The position numbers and the translations under genes are program-made. Below are positions 34,380 through 46,008 of a DNA stretch of 64,000 nt, piece after piece (position 1 is the stretch's first letter; every line of letters begins with the position of its first letter). A model generated the notes under the pieces. It had not been told where the DNA came from. It did no database searches and worked only from the letters and a program-made list of their open reading frames with translations. The DNA comes from Isoetes taiwanensis (lineage: Eukaryota; Streptophyta; Lycopodiopsida; Isoetales; Isoetaceae), in assembly GCA_021234155.1 (NCBI GenBank), contig JAJEKV010000014.1:15844872-15908871 (forward strand). Reading direction: 5' to 3'.

Positions 34380-34942
34380 GTAATAAGCAGATTCTGATTA
34401 TACTGGATTATTGTTCTTAACTTGAGAAACCTGCTGGCTGTAAGTGCCTTGGTGAGAATATCAGCTAATTGTCCATCCGTTGCAACATATATCATTTGTA
34501 GCATGTTTTTCTTCACCATGTCTCTAAGAAAGTGGACTTCCATTTCAATGTGCTTTGTTCTTTCGTGAAGAACAGGGTTCTTTGACATAGCTATGCAACT
34601 GGTATTGTCACAGTAAATAGCAGTAGGATTATTCTGTGGAGTTTCCAATTCTGCTAAGAGTCTTCTTTCCCAAATCAACTCCTTTGCTACTAAGCAGGCC
34701 GCTGATCAGATTGACCTCGCGACTTGGACCGTCTTTATGCTAGACTGCTTTTTGCACTTCCAGGCTACAGGTGCCCCACCTAACATGACTAAATAACCCG
34801 AAGTGGATTTTCTTTGATCTAAATCTCCTCCCCAGTCTGAATCACAATATGCTTTCAGTTCAAGTTTAGCTGGATTGTACATAATTCCAACTTCCAAGGA
34901 GCCCTTTAAATACCTCAAAATTCTTTTTTGCAAAGTGGTCAA
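34376..34942 (-). pseudogene. Copia copy C RNase H
   Basis: Two frames. The first (34942-34706) reads RILRYLKGSLEVGIMYNP, LKAYCDSDWGGDLDQRKS and TSGYLVMLGGAPVAWKCK; the second (34678-34376) reads TAIYCDNTSCIAMSKNP and DGQLADILTKAL. CDSDWGGD and DNTSC supply the acidic catalytic residues. The frame break near 34690-34706 lies in a short stretch with CAG/CTG-type changes, so copy C may encode an intact RNase H in reality. Confidence 0.8.
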
Positions 34943-36132
34943 TGAGCTACACCAGGATTGTTATTATATCTGCTTAATAAATTGACAGCAAAGGAAATAT
35001 CTGGCCTTGTACAATTAGCCACATAAGCAAGACAACCAATTAAAGATCTGTATGGAGTTCTTTCCATTTGCCTCACCTCCTGAGCAGATTTTGGGCACAT
35101 ATCTTCTGAAATTCTGTGTCTAGGTACTAATGGAGTATCTGCAACATTACAATCCTGCATTTTAAAAGTTTCTAACATATTAGTAATATGTGTTTGTTGA
35201 CTTAAGAGTAAAGTCTTGTTTGTCATGTCCCTGCAGACTTCAATTCCAAGAAACCTCTTCAGTTCTCCTAAATCAGTCATTTGAAATCTTTTACTCAAAA
35301 TATTCTTACAATGCAAAAGAATATTCTTGCCTTTCGCTACCATAATATTATCATCTACATATAGGGCAATCACACACCATTCATCTCCACTTCTAAATCT
35401 ATATAGATTCCCATCACACAGAAACTTCTCAAATCCCTGTTCAAGCAAATAGCCATCCATACATTTGTACCATTCTCTAGGAGCCTGTTTTAACCCATAC
35501 ACAGCTCGATTCAACTTCCAAACCTTACCTTCAATTTTGTCAAATCCTGGAGCTGGTTTTAGATAAATTTCTTCTTCCAATTTAGCATTTAAAAATGTTG
35601 TACTGACATCCATATGATGAATCTCTAAGTCTTCAGAATTTGCAATAGCTAACAACATTCGAAGACTATTAATCTTTACTAATGGAGAAAATGTTTCATC
35701 AAAGTCTTGACCTTGCTTTTGAGTGAATCCTTGAGCAACAAGTCTAGCTTTGTATTTTCTGGATTTCCCATCAGCTCCAAGTTTAATTGACTCTTCATGT
35801 AGACTATTAGTTTCCTTTTGATTATTCAAAGCTTCCTTGCCATCTGCTGTATTTACTTTAGGAATAGTTCTGTAAAACTGATTTTCAGAAAATACCACAT
35901 CTCTGCTAATAATTATTTTCCTTTGAGCTGGATTGTATAATCTATATCCCTTTGAATTTTCATCATAGCCTACCAGATAACAGATATAAGATCGATCATC
36001 AAGCTTTTTCCTTAATTCTTCTGGAACCTGTGCAAAAGCCAAACAACCATAAGTTCTAAATTTTTCAAAAGATGGTGCCTTACCCGACCATAGCATTTCA
36101 GGTATGGCTCCATTTATGCTCATTGAAGGCAA
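34939..36132 (-). pseudogene. Copia copy C integrase tail and reverse transcriptase
   Basis: A 397-codon open frame. It begins after the integrase deletion with PSMSINGAIPEMLWSGKAPS, the integrase C-terminal region (YGCLAFAQVPEELRKKLDDR and the SRDVVFSEN signature). A second deletion then joins HEES directly to IKLGADGKSRKYKARLVAQG, removing the usual N-terminal part of the copia RT. The rest of RT is intact: HHMDVSTTFLNAKLEEEIYL, VYGLKQAPREWYKCMD, CVIALYVDDNIMVAKG, LGELKRFLGIEV and YRSLIGCLAYVANCTRPDIS. YVDD is the catalytic motif. Confidence 0.9.
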
Positions 36133-36881
36133 CCTGTTTTCAACTCTACTTCAGCAACAAAAATTTTAAAAGCATCTAGAGCTTGATCTTTTGATTTCAA
36201 TAAATAGCAATTAGCTCTTCTACTGAAATCATCAATAAAAGTCATAAAATACTTGTAACCAGATATACTAGTTACATTTATAGGCCCACACAAATCTGTG
36301 TGAATTAACTCCAAAATTCTTTTTGACCTGTGTTTTGACTTCTTAAAGATTTGTCTAGTCTGCTTTCCAAGCATACAGCCAGCACAAATCTTCTCTTCCT
36401 TATTTGAAGTCATGGTGATCAACCCTCTCTTTTCCAGAGCATCAAGATTCTTGAAATTTGTATGTCCAAGCCTAGTATGCCAAACTTGTTTGGAAGTACA
36501 TTCAATGGAATTTAGACATGGAACATGACTGTATGGAAAACCAAACAAGTTACCAACACGTCTGCCAACGAACTTGATTTCATTATCATGAAAAATAGTA
36601 CATTCCAGTTTTTCAAATACAACTTTGTAACCAAGATCAACAAGTTGACTTACTGAAATCAAATTTCTTACTAGTCCAGGAACACACAACACATCTTTGA
36701 GTTTAACAGGTTTCCCTTGTAAATCAAAGATTTCTAAAACACCAACATCTTTAATCTGCTGCACTCCACCATCTCCCAACTGTACATGCCCAACTTTCTT
36801 TACACAATTCTGAAGCAGATTTGGCTTGAAGACTACACTTTTTTCTGCTCCTGAATCTATCACACAAAAATTGTCATGCAA
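36120..36881 (-). pseudogene. Copia copy C protease, GAG-pre-integrase and truncated integrase
   Basis: 253 codons. FCVIDSGAEKSVV contains the aspartic protease DSGA active site; LEIFDLQGKPVKLKDVLCVP and LISVSQLVDLGY are typical of copia protease ends. VWHTRLGHTNFKNL and CAGCMLGKQ form the GAG-pre-integrase zinc region. Integrase begins with ELIHTDLCGPINVTSISGYK (first catalytic Asp) and ends abruptly after VELKT, so the second Asp and the Glu are missing. Confidence 0.9.
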
Positions 36882-36982
36882 GGATTTTGAAGTGAGAACA
36901 TTATTTGAGACATGATTACACGTTACCTCAAAAATTTCATCTCCACTGCTAGCTTCTTCAATACTTTCCTCTTTTACCAGAT

Positions 36983-37261
36983 TTATACTTGGTTGAAACC
37001 TCCCTCTCCCCCGCCTCCGGTTAAGCGCGACCTCTCCTCTTCGGATGAAGATTTAGGACTTGGACATTCTGAAGCCAAATGTCCTTTACCATCACAGTTA
37101 AAACACTTGAACACCTTGCCCTCAAAAGTACAATTTGCTTTTAAATGACCATACCTGTTACATTTAAAACATGGCCCTATTTTATCTTTACTGATTTCTG
37201 AAGTACTTACACCCTTTTTAAACTTCCCACTGAATAGTACTTCTGGTGTCTTCATCATCAA
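36983..37261 (-). pseudogene. Copia copy C gag zinc knuckle segment
   Basis: Contains two CCHC knuckles, CFKCNRYGHLKANC and CFNCDGKGHLASEC, followed by a Ser-rich linker. Frame changes on both sides (about 37020 and 37300-37390) separate it from the gag body and the protease; the sequence there differs from copy D mainly at CAG/CTG sites. Confidence 0.9.
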
Positions 37262-37345
37262 AACCCCTTCGAGTCCATTTCAAACTCGTTTGAATCATTT
37301 TTACAAATGCTCTTTTGCTAGTAGCCACATTCCTAATTAGTGTAG

Positions 37346-37957
37346 CTAAATGAGAATTATGAGAAACCCGACTTGGCTAAGTATGAGAATTTGATTTTGA
37401 TCATTCACAATAGATCCTGCACCTTCTAAGTCTGCAATTATGGACTCAAATTTCTCCATAAACTCAGTTATATTGTCTTTTTCAAACAACTTAAGTCTTC
37501 TAAGTTGTTTTTCCAAAACATCTATCTGGGATGAACTCTTGATTTCAAAATGTTTAATCATATATTCCCACATCTCCTTTGGCTGTTTACCTCTCAATTT
37601 TAATTTCAAAGCAGTTCCTACCTTGCTCATAATAATGGCTTGGGCCTCCATTATTTTAGTGGCATCAGTTTGAATTGCAGAGCTACCTCCACCAACAACA
37701 GATCCACCACCCGAGCTTTCACCACCCGAACTTGCACTTGCACTCTCAGTGGGACCACCTCCTGGATTAGTACCTGCAGTACCAGATCTAGCAGGGGATG
37801 CAGAAGTAGCCATGGCAAATGTACTGCCATCAATTAAGCCCCAAAGATTTTCAAACTTTAAAACAGATTCAATTCCTTCTTTCCAAATTTGAAAACCAGT
37901 GTCACCTTTAAACACTTCAACAGTTGCTAGCAAATTGGCACCGAATCTGGTTGACAT
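37346..37957 (-). pseudogene. Copia copy C gag N-terminal region
   Basis: Starts with MSTRFGANLLATVEVF just after the primer site. It has FQIWKEGIESVLKFENLWG, a Gly/Ser-rich linker, and the UBN2-type capsid core with AQAIIMSKVGTALKLKLRG, EMWEYMIKHFEIKSS and RRLKLFEKDNITEFMEKF. The frame ends early near 37365, at a CAG/CTG-type difference, before the zinc knuckles. Confidence 0.9.
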
Positions 37958-37971
37958 CCTGAGTCACCTTA

Positions 37972-37984
37972 GCTCTGATACCAC
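37972..37984 (-). promoter_or_regulatory. Copia copy C primer binding site
   Basis: Minus strand GTGGTATCAGAGC abuts the 5' LTR (LTR-c) and matches initiator tRNA-Met. Copies B (about 33748-33759) and D (about 42195-42207) have the same site. Confidence 0.95.
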
Positions 37985-38596
37985 TGTAGAAATTGTTCCA
38001 GAACTAGTCAGTATAACAATAGCTTTATTCACCAAATTTGCTAGACAACTTTATAAACAAGGCTTATAAAAGCTTAGGTTCATGGAGCCAAAATATGGTC
38101 ACTCATCCAAGAACCTTTTACAAAATACAACTCCTGCGCTCAGCTCTCGACCTATATGCTCCCTGTCTATCCATTACTCCAGTATTTATCTCCATATTTA
38201 CCTTCCAATCCGGGTGCATCCACTTGTCAAATTGTGCATCCCCTTCATATAGAAAGTTCTCCAACTTGCCTAAAAATCAGGAGTAGATAGACTTGCCTTC
38301 CTTAAAATTCGGCCCTAGTTGACTTTGACTTTGACTGGTCAATGCAAACCCTAAGTGGCGGGCGGGGGGGTGTCTGTGTGTGTTTCTAGCGAGCCCCAAG
38401 AACATCCGGGTAGGGGTGCCCGCCACCTTTGACTTTGACTTTGACTTTGACCCTCGCCCTTTGCTTCTCATAGGTCTTTCCAAAGCTTTGTATAACATGA
38501 CACCATTTAACATGTACCCTTTGCTCTAATCACGCCTTTGCTTCTCATAGATTAGAATAGAATATCACTCACAATTATTACATGACAACTACAACA
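37985..38596 (-). repeat. Copia array LTR-c (shared by copies C and D)
   Basis: 612 bp. 5' LTR of copy C and 3' LTR of copy D. Its right portion (38350-38596) carries several CAG/CTG-type differences from LTR-b and LTR-d. Confidence 0.95.
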
Positions 38597-41500
38597 TTCC
38601 CCTTCATGTAATAAGCGATTCGATTATCTTTGGATTATTGTTCTTAACTTGAGAAACCTTTGGGTGTAAGTGCCTTGGTGAGAATATCGACTAATTGTCC
38701 ATCCGATTTGCAACATATATCATTTGTAGCATGTTTTTCTTCACCATGTCTCTAAGAAAGTGGACTTCCATTTCAATGTGCTTTGTTCTTTTCGTGAAGA
38801 ACGGGGTTCTTTGACATAGCTATGCAACTGGTATTGTCACGATAAATAGCGATAGGGATTATACGTGGAGTTTCCAATTACGCTAAGAGTCTTCTTTCCC
38901 AAATCAACTCCTTTGCTACTAAGCGGTAGATTGTATTGACCTCTCGCGCCAGCTTGATGCTATGCTAGATGCTTTTTGCACTTCAGGCCTCTGAGGTGCC
39001 CCACCTAACATGACTAAATAACCCGAAGTGGATTTTCTTTGATCTAAATCTCCTCCCGGTCGAATCACAATATGCTTTCAGTTCAAGTTTATTTGGATTG
39101 TACATAATTCCAACTTCCAAGGAGCCCTTTAAATACCTCAAAATTCTTTTTCTGTGGTCCAATGAGCTACACGAGATTGTTATTATATCGCTTAATAAAT
39201 TGACAAACAAAGGAAATATCGGCCTTGTACAATTAGCCACATAAGCAAGACAACCAATTAAAGAGATCGTATGGAGTTCTTTCCATTTGCCTCACCTCGA
39301 AAGCAGATTTTGGGCACATATCTTTCGAAATTACATTGTCCGGTACTAATGGAGTATCTCGCAACATTACAATCCCTGCATTTTAAAGTTTTTTAACATA
39401 TTAGTAATATGTGTTTGTTGACTTAAGAGTAAAGTCTTGTTTGTCATGTCCCTGCAGACTTCAATTCCAAGAAACCTCTTCAGTTCTCCTAAATCAGTCA
39501 TTTGAAATCTTTTACTCAAAATATTCTTACAATGCAAAAGAATATTCTTGCCTTTCGCTACCATAATATTATCATCTACATATAGGGCAATCACACACCA
39601 TTCATCTCCACTTCTAAATCTATATAGATTCCCATCACACAGAAACTTCTCAAATCCCTGTTCAAGCAAATAGCCATACATACATTTGTACCATTCTCTA
39701 GGAGCCTGTTTTAACCCATACACAGCTCGATTCAACTTCCAAACCTTACCTTCAATTTTGTCAAATCCTGGAGCTGGTTTTAGATAAATTTCTTCTTCCA
39801 ATTTAGCATTTAAAAATGTTGTACTGACATCCATATGATGAATCTCTAAGTCTTCAGAATTTGCAATAGCTAACAACATTCGAAGACTATTAATCTTTAC
39901 TAATGGAGAAAATGTTTCATCAAAGTCTTGACCTTGCTTTTGAGTGAATCCTTGAGCAACAAGTCTAGCTTTGTATTTTCTGGATTTCCCATCACTCAAG
40001 TTTAATTGACTCTTCATGTAGACTATTAGTTTCCTTTTGATTATTCATAGCTTCCTTGCCATCTGCTGTATTTACTTTAGGAATAGTTCTGTAAAACTGA
40101 TTTTCAGAAAATACCACATCTCTGCTAATAATTATTTTCCTTTGAGCTGGATTGTATAATCTATATCCCTTTGAATTTTCATCATAGCCTACCAGATAAC
40201 AGATATAAGATCGATCATCAAGCTTTTTTCCTTAATTCTTACGGAACTGTGCAAAAAGCCAAACAACCATAAGTTCTAAATTTTTTCAAAAGATGGTGCC
40301 TTACCTGACCATAGCATTTCAGGTATGGCTCCATTTATGCTCATTGAAGGCAACCTGTTTTCAACTCTACTTCAGCAACAAAAATTTTAAAAGCATCTAG
40401 AGCTTGATCTTTTGATTTCAATAAATAGCAATTAGCTCTTCTACTGAAATCATCAATAAAAGTCATAAAATACTTGTAACCAGATATACTAGTTACATTT
40501 ATAGGCCCACACAAATCTGTGTGAATTAACTCCAAAATTCTTTTTGACCTGTGTTTTGACTTCTTAAAGATTTGTCTAGTCGCTTTCCAAGCATCTGACA
40601 AAGACACAAATCTTCTCTTCCTTATTTGAAGTCATGGTGATCAACCCTCTCTTTTCCAGAGCATCAAGATTCTTGAAATTTGTATGTCCAAGCCTAGTAT
40701 ACCAAACTTGTTTGGAAGTACATTCAATGGAATTTAGACATGGAACATGATGTATGGAAAACCAAACAAGTTACCAACACGTCGCCATAGCAATTAACTT
40801 GATTTCATTATCATGAAAAATAGTACATTCCAGTTTTTCAAATACAACTTTGTAACCAAGATCAACAAGTTGACTTACTGAAATCAAATTTCTTACTAGT
40901 CCAGGAACACACAACACATCTTTGAGTTTAACAGGTTTCCCTTGTAAATCAAAGATTTCTAAAACACCAACATCCTTAATCTGCTGCACTCCACCATCTC
41001 CCAACTGTACATGCCCAACTTTCTTTACACAATTCTGAAGCAGATTTGGCTTGAAGACTACACTTTTTTCTGCTCCTGAATCTATCACACAAAAATTGTC
41101 ATGCAAGGATTTTGAAGTGAGAACATTATTTGAGACATGATTACACGTTACCTCAAAAATTTCATCTCCACTGCTAGCTTCTTCAATACTTTCCTCTTTT
41201 ACCAGATTCATACTTGGTTGAAACCTCCCTCTCCCCCTGCCTCCAGTTCTGGCACGACCTCTCCCTCTTCCAGATGAAGATTTAGGACTTGGACATTCTG
41301 AAGCCAAATGTCCTTTACCATCACAGTTAAAACACTTGAACACCTTGCCCTCAAAAGTACAATTTGCTTTTAAATGACCATACATTACATTTAAAACATG
41401 GCCCTATTTTATCTTTTTTGATTTTGGGAAGTACTTACACCCTTTTTAAACTTCCCTTGAATAGTACTTACGGTGTCTTCATCATCAAAACCCCTTCGAG

Positions 41501-42207
41501 TGCGATTTCAAACTCTGTTTGAATCATTTTACAAATAATGCTCTTTGCTAGTAGCCACATTCCTAATTAGTGTAGCTAAATGAGAATTATGAGAAACCCG
41601 ACTTGGCTAAGTCTGGAATTTGATTTTGATCATTCACAATAGATCCCGCACCTTCTAAGTCGCAATTATGGACTCAAATTTCTCCATAAACTCGGTTATA
41701 TTGTCTTTTTCAAACAACTTAAGTCTTCTAAGTTGTTTTCCAAAACATCTATCGGGATGAACTCTTGATTTCAAAATGTTTAATCATATATTCCCACATC
41801 TCCTTTGTTTTTTACCTCTCAATTTTAATTTCAAAGCGGTTCCTACCTTGCTCATAATAATGGCTTGGGCCTCCATTATTTTAGTGGCATCGGTTTGAAT
41901 TCTGAGCTACCTCCACCAACAACGGATCCACCACCCAGAGCTTTCACCACCCGAACTTGCACTTGCACTCTCGGTGGGACCACCTCTGGATTAGTACCGC
42001 AGCATTGCCGGATCTAGCGGGGGATGAGAAGTAGCCATGGCAAATGTCGCCATCAATTAAGCCCCAAAGATTTTCAAACTTTAAAACAGATTCAATTCCT
42101 TCTTTCCAAATTTGAAAACCAGTGTCACCTTTAAACACTTCAACAGTTGCTAGCAAATTAGCACCGAATCTGGTTGACATCCTGAGTCACCTTAGCTCTG
42201 ATACCAC
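38597..42207 (-). pseudogene. Copia copy D gag-pol
   Basis: Pieces in order from the 5' LTR: gag start (42180-41944), zinc knuckle, protease and GAG-pre-integrase (41385-40771, FCVIDSGAEKSVV), integrase start (40607-40341, HTDLCGPINV) up to the shared deletion, a frame-broken integrase tail, RT (40017-39367, with VYGLKQAPREWY and YVDD), and fragments of RNase H (39240-38983). It is interrupted far more often than copy C. Confidence 0.85.
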
Positions 42208-42814
42208 TGTAGAAATTGTTCTAGAACTAGTCAGTATAACAATAGCTTTATTCACCAAATTTGCTAGACAACTTTATAAACAAGGCTTATAAAAGCTTAG
42301 GTTCATGGAGCCAAAATATGGTCACTCATCCAAGAACCTTTTACAAAATACAACTCCTGCGCTCAGCTCTCGACCTATATGCTCCCTGTTTATCCATTAC
42401 TCCAGTATTTATCTCCATATTTACCTTCTAATCCGGGTGCATCCACTTGTCAAATTGTGCATCCCCTTCATATAGAAAGTTCTCCAACTTGCCTAAAAAT
42501 CAGGAGTAGATAGACTTGCCTTCCTTAAAATTCGGCCCTAGTTGACTTTGACTTTGACTGGTCAATGCAAACCCTAAGTGGCGGGCAGGGGGTGTCTGTG
42601 TGTTTCTAGCGAGCCCAGCAACATCCGGGTAGGGGGTGCCCGCCACCTTTGACTTTGACTTTGACTTTGACCTACTGCCACTGCTTCTCATAGGTCTTTC
42701 CAAAGCTTTGTATAACATGACACCATTTAACATGCCACTGCTCTAATCTCGCCCTTTGCTTCTCATAGATTAGAATAGAATATCACTCACAATTATTACA
42801 TGACAACTACAACA
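42208..42814 (-). repeat. Copia array LTR-d (shared by copies D and E)
   Basis: 607 bp; 5' LTR of copy D and 3' LTR of the partial copy E. Plus-strand ends TGTAGAAATTG and CTACAACA. Confidence 0.95.
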
Positions 42815-43571
42815 TTCCCCCTTCATGTAATAAGCAGATTCTGATTATACTGGATTATTGTTCTTAACTTGAGAAACCTGCTGGCTGTAAGTGCCTTGGT
42901 GAGAATATCGACTAATTGTCCATCCGTTGCAACATATATCATTTTGTAGCATGTTTTCTTCACCATGTCTCTAAGAAAGTGGACTTCCATTTCAATGTGC
43001 TTTGTTCTTTTCGTGAAGAACAGGGGTTCTTTGACATAGCTATGCAACTGGTATTGTCACGATAAATAGCAAGTAGGATTATTACGTGGAGTTTCCAATT
43101 ACGCTAAGAGTCTTCTTTCCCAAATCAACTCCTTTGCTACTAAGCGAGGCTGCCTTGTATTGACCTCGCGCCCAGCCGATGCTATGCTATGCTAGACTGC
43201 TTTTTGCACTTCCAGGCTACAGGTGCCCCACCTAACATGACTAAATAACCCGAAGTGGATTTTCTTTGATCTAAATCTCCTCCCCAGTCTGAATCGCAAT
43301 ATGCTTTCAGTTCAAGTTTAGCTGGATTGTACATAATTCCAACTTCCAAGGAGCCCTTTAAATACCTCAAAATTCTTTTTGCAGCAGTCCAATGAGCTAC
43401 ACCAGGATTGTTATTATATCTGCTTAATAAATTGACAGCAAAGGAAATATCTGGCCTTGTACAATTAGCCACATAAGCAAGACAACCAATTAAAGATCTG
43501 TATGGAGTTCTTTCCATTTGCCTCACCTCCTGAGCAGATTTTTGGGCACATATCTTCTGAAATTCTGTGTC
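42815..43571 (-). pseudogene. Copia array copy E, truncated (RNase H and end of RT)
   Basis: Matches copy C 34368-35125: polypurine tract, RNase H (SDWGGDLDQRKSTSGYLVM) and RT end (RTPYRSLIGCLAYVANC). Identity ends at about 43571, where the sequence switches to the plus-strand copia F. It is the fourth copy in the tandem array. Confidence 0.9.
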
Positions 43572-43599
43572 CAGGAACAAGGAGAAGCCAAAAGTGTGC

Positions 43600-44960
43600 A
43601 AGTAGGAAATGGAGCCTTGCAAAAGATTGAAGGAAGGGGATTATTGCAGCTATGGGATTTGCAAGGAAATATAGTGAACATTAAAAATGTTTTGTGTGTA
43701 CCTGGAATTATCAAAAATCTTATATCTGTTAGCCAGTTAGTTGATTTGGGTTACAGAGTAAGCGAGTTGGTAAACTATTTCAGTTTGAGCATGTCGATGA
43801 TTTACCTTGTCAAATGTTGATGCTGTCAGAATTTGAGATGTGGCACAATAGATTAGCACACACACATGCAAACAATCTCAAGTTATTAGCAAAGAAAGGA
43901 TTCATCAAATATGAAAATGAGGAAAAAGGGCATATATGTGAATGATGCATGCTAGGCAAAATTAATAGATTGCCTTTCCTCAAAGCAAAGAAAAGAAGTA
44001 AGGAGATACTGGAATTGGTTCATACTGACTTGTGTGGACCTTTGAATGTCAGAGGTAGGACAAGCAAAAGGTATTTTATCACATTCATTGATGATTATAC
44101 CAGAAAATGTAAATGTTACTTGCTAGCCAACAAATCTCAAGCTTTGATAGCCTTCAAAGCGGTTTGTTCTTTGAATCGAAAGGCAAGCAGTAAGAAATTA
44201 AAGTGCATAAGATCCGATAGAGGGGAGAGTATCTTTCAGCCAAGTTTAAGAGTTTTTGTATTGCAAATGGCATCAGGAGACAATTAACATGTAGATACAG
44301 TCCCCAACAAAATGGAATAGCAGAAAGAAGAAATAGAACGCTTATGAATGCAGTCAGGTCAATGATTAAGAACAGTGGATTACCAAATTATTTATGGGAA
44401 GAAGCTTTATTGACAGCCAATACCATACAAAATAAGCTGCCTTCATCAAGCTTGCAAGGGAATATTCCTGATTTAATGTGGTATGGAGAAGGTTAGAAAT
44501 TGATTATGAAAAATTTAAAGTTTATGGGCTGCTGGCTTATGTTCATAAACCGGATGAACTCGGGAAAAAGCTTGATGCCAAAAGCTGAGATTGGTTTTCT
44601 TGTAGGCTATGATAGCCACTCGAAGGCTATAGAATTTTTATTCGAGAAAATAAAAATATTGTGATTAGTAGGGATGTGATATTACGCAGGAAGATGTTTT
44701 GTACAAACATAGACATCAAGTTCAAAAGGAATTGCCTACTCCTCAAGCTTCTGAGATGACAAATAATCAAATTGATTATGAAGAGGAGGAGGAGGATAAA
44801 ATAGATGGATTAGCTGCGAGATCAAATACCTCAAACGCCAGAGATCCGGAAGCTGAAGCGTAAGTTCTTGAAGCGAGATAAAGCACCGAGAGAAGAAGAC
44901 TCGAAAAGAGGAGAAACGAAGCACAAAAGGCGCAAGATGAAATTAAATTTGACAAAGAAG
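43600..44960 (+). pseudogene. Copia F protease end and integrase
   Basis: Blocks: KNVLCVPGIIKNLISVSQLV (protease end), MWHNRLAHTHANNLKLLAKK and CMLGK (GAG-pre-integrase; a TGA sits where a CxxC codon is expected), ELVHTDLCGPLNVRG and TFIDDYTRKCKCYLL (integrase, first Asp), KCIRSDRGES (second Asp) and QQNGIAERRNRTLM (around the Glu). Unlike the array copies, the integrase core is not deleted here. Frame changes follow at about 44240 and 44500-44900. Confidence 0.8.
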
Positions 44961-45044
44961 TCTATGGAAGAAATCCTTTAGGTGGGAGCAGAAGATTGGA
45001 ACCGGCTGCAACCAAATCAAGCGAGAGGATGAAATTGAAAGATC

Positions 45045-45728
45045 ATGGCAATAATTGAAGATATTGAAATACCGAAACGATTGGAGCGGGCCTTAGAAAG
45101 TGTTAATGCAGAAGAATGGAAAAAGGCTATGCATGATGAGTTAAGCTCTTTTGCAGATACTCATACTTATGATGTTGTTGAGCAACCTGCTGGACAAAAC
45201 ATAGTTGGCAGTAAATGGATTTTTAAAATCAAAACCAATGCAGATGGTTCACAAAAATATAAAGCACGTTTAGTGGCTCAGGGGTTTACTCAAAAACAGG
45301 GACAAGATTATGATGAAACTTATTCACCCATAGTAAAGCTCACTAGCCTAAGGGTATTGTTAAGTTTGGCCAATGCTCTTGACTATGAAATCCATCACAT
45401 GGATGTGAAAACAATGGCCCGTTTTAAATGCTATACTAGAGGAAGACATCTTCATGAAAAACAGGGCTCTGGTTTTGAGAAAGGAAACAATTTGGTTTGG
45501 AAATTGAATAGGGCAGTATATGGTTTGAAGCAAGCTCCAAGAGAATGGTATCTTTGCATAGACACTTTTCTAAGAGAGCAAGGGTTTGAAAAATTTCAAA
45601 ATGATGGTAACTTATATAGATACAAAATAGAAGATAAATTTTGTATTATAGCCTTGTATGTAGATGATGGTGCATCATGGTTGCTAATTCCACTCAAGTT
45701 ACGGAAGTTTGCAAAAAGATTCTACTGA
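45045..45728 (+). pseudogene. Copia F reverse transcriptase
   Basis: Contains the RT N-terminal part that the array copies lack (EWKKAMHDELSSFADTHTYD, GSKWIFKIKTNADGSQKYKA), then LVAQGFTQKQGQDYDETYSP, EIHHMDV, a frame slip near 45410-45450 in the AFLNG region, VYGLKQAPREWY and IIALYVDDG. The frame breaks soon after the catalytic YVDD. Confidence 0.85.
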
Positions 45729-46008
45729 CCTGATTCAAGATGCGGACTTAGGGCCCTTGCAAAATTTTCGGGAATTGAGGTGGTTAGAGACAGAAAAACA
45801 TTCTTTGAAACTAAAACAAAAGGGCATATAGAAAATATGCTTAAAAGGTTCAATATGCAACAAGCATAATTGTCAAAACTCCAATTGTACCAGGCCATCG
45901 TTTAACCGTAAGTTCGAGGTTGATGCATGATGAACCGGAGTACATGACACAGTCCCATATCGCGTGCTCTAGTAGGGTGTTTCTTGTACTTGAGCAACGG
46001 TACTAAAT

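Larger units (their letters stand above)
33760..38596 (-). mobile_element. Copia array copy C (best preserved)
   Basis: LTR-b (33760-34367), internal 34368-37984 (3617 bp) and LTR-c (37985-38596). It is the cleanest copy and serves as reference for the family. It lacks part of integrase and the start of RT and so cannot be autonomous. It shares both LTRs with neighbouring copies and has no target duplication of its own. Confidence 0.9.
37985..42814 (-). mobile_element. Copia array copy D
   Basis: LTR-c, internal 38597-42207 (3611 bp) and LTR-d. Same two pol deletions as copies B and C. Segments 38600-39370 and 41390-42060 are densely affected by CAG/CTG-type changes, while 39380-40190 and 40620-41380 are nearly identical to copy C. 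Confidence 0.9.

Noticed and set aside
36912-37148. Plus-strand ORF with a proline run
   Set aside because: Antisense to the copia gag zinc knuckle region.
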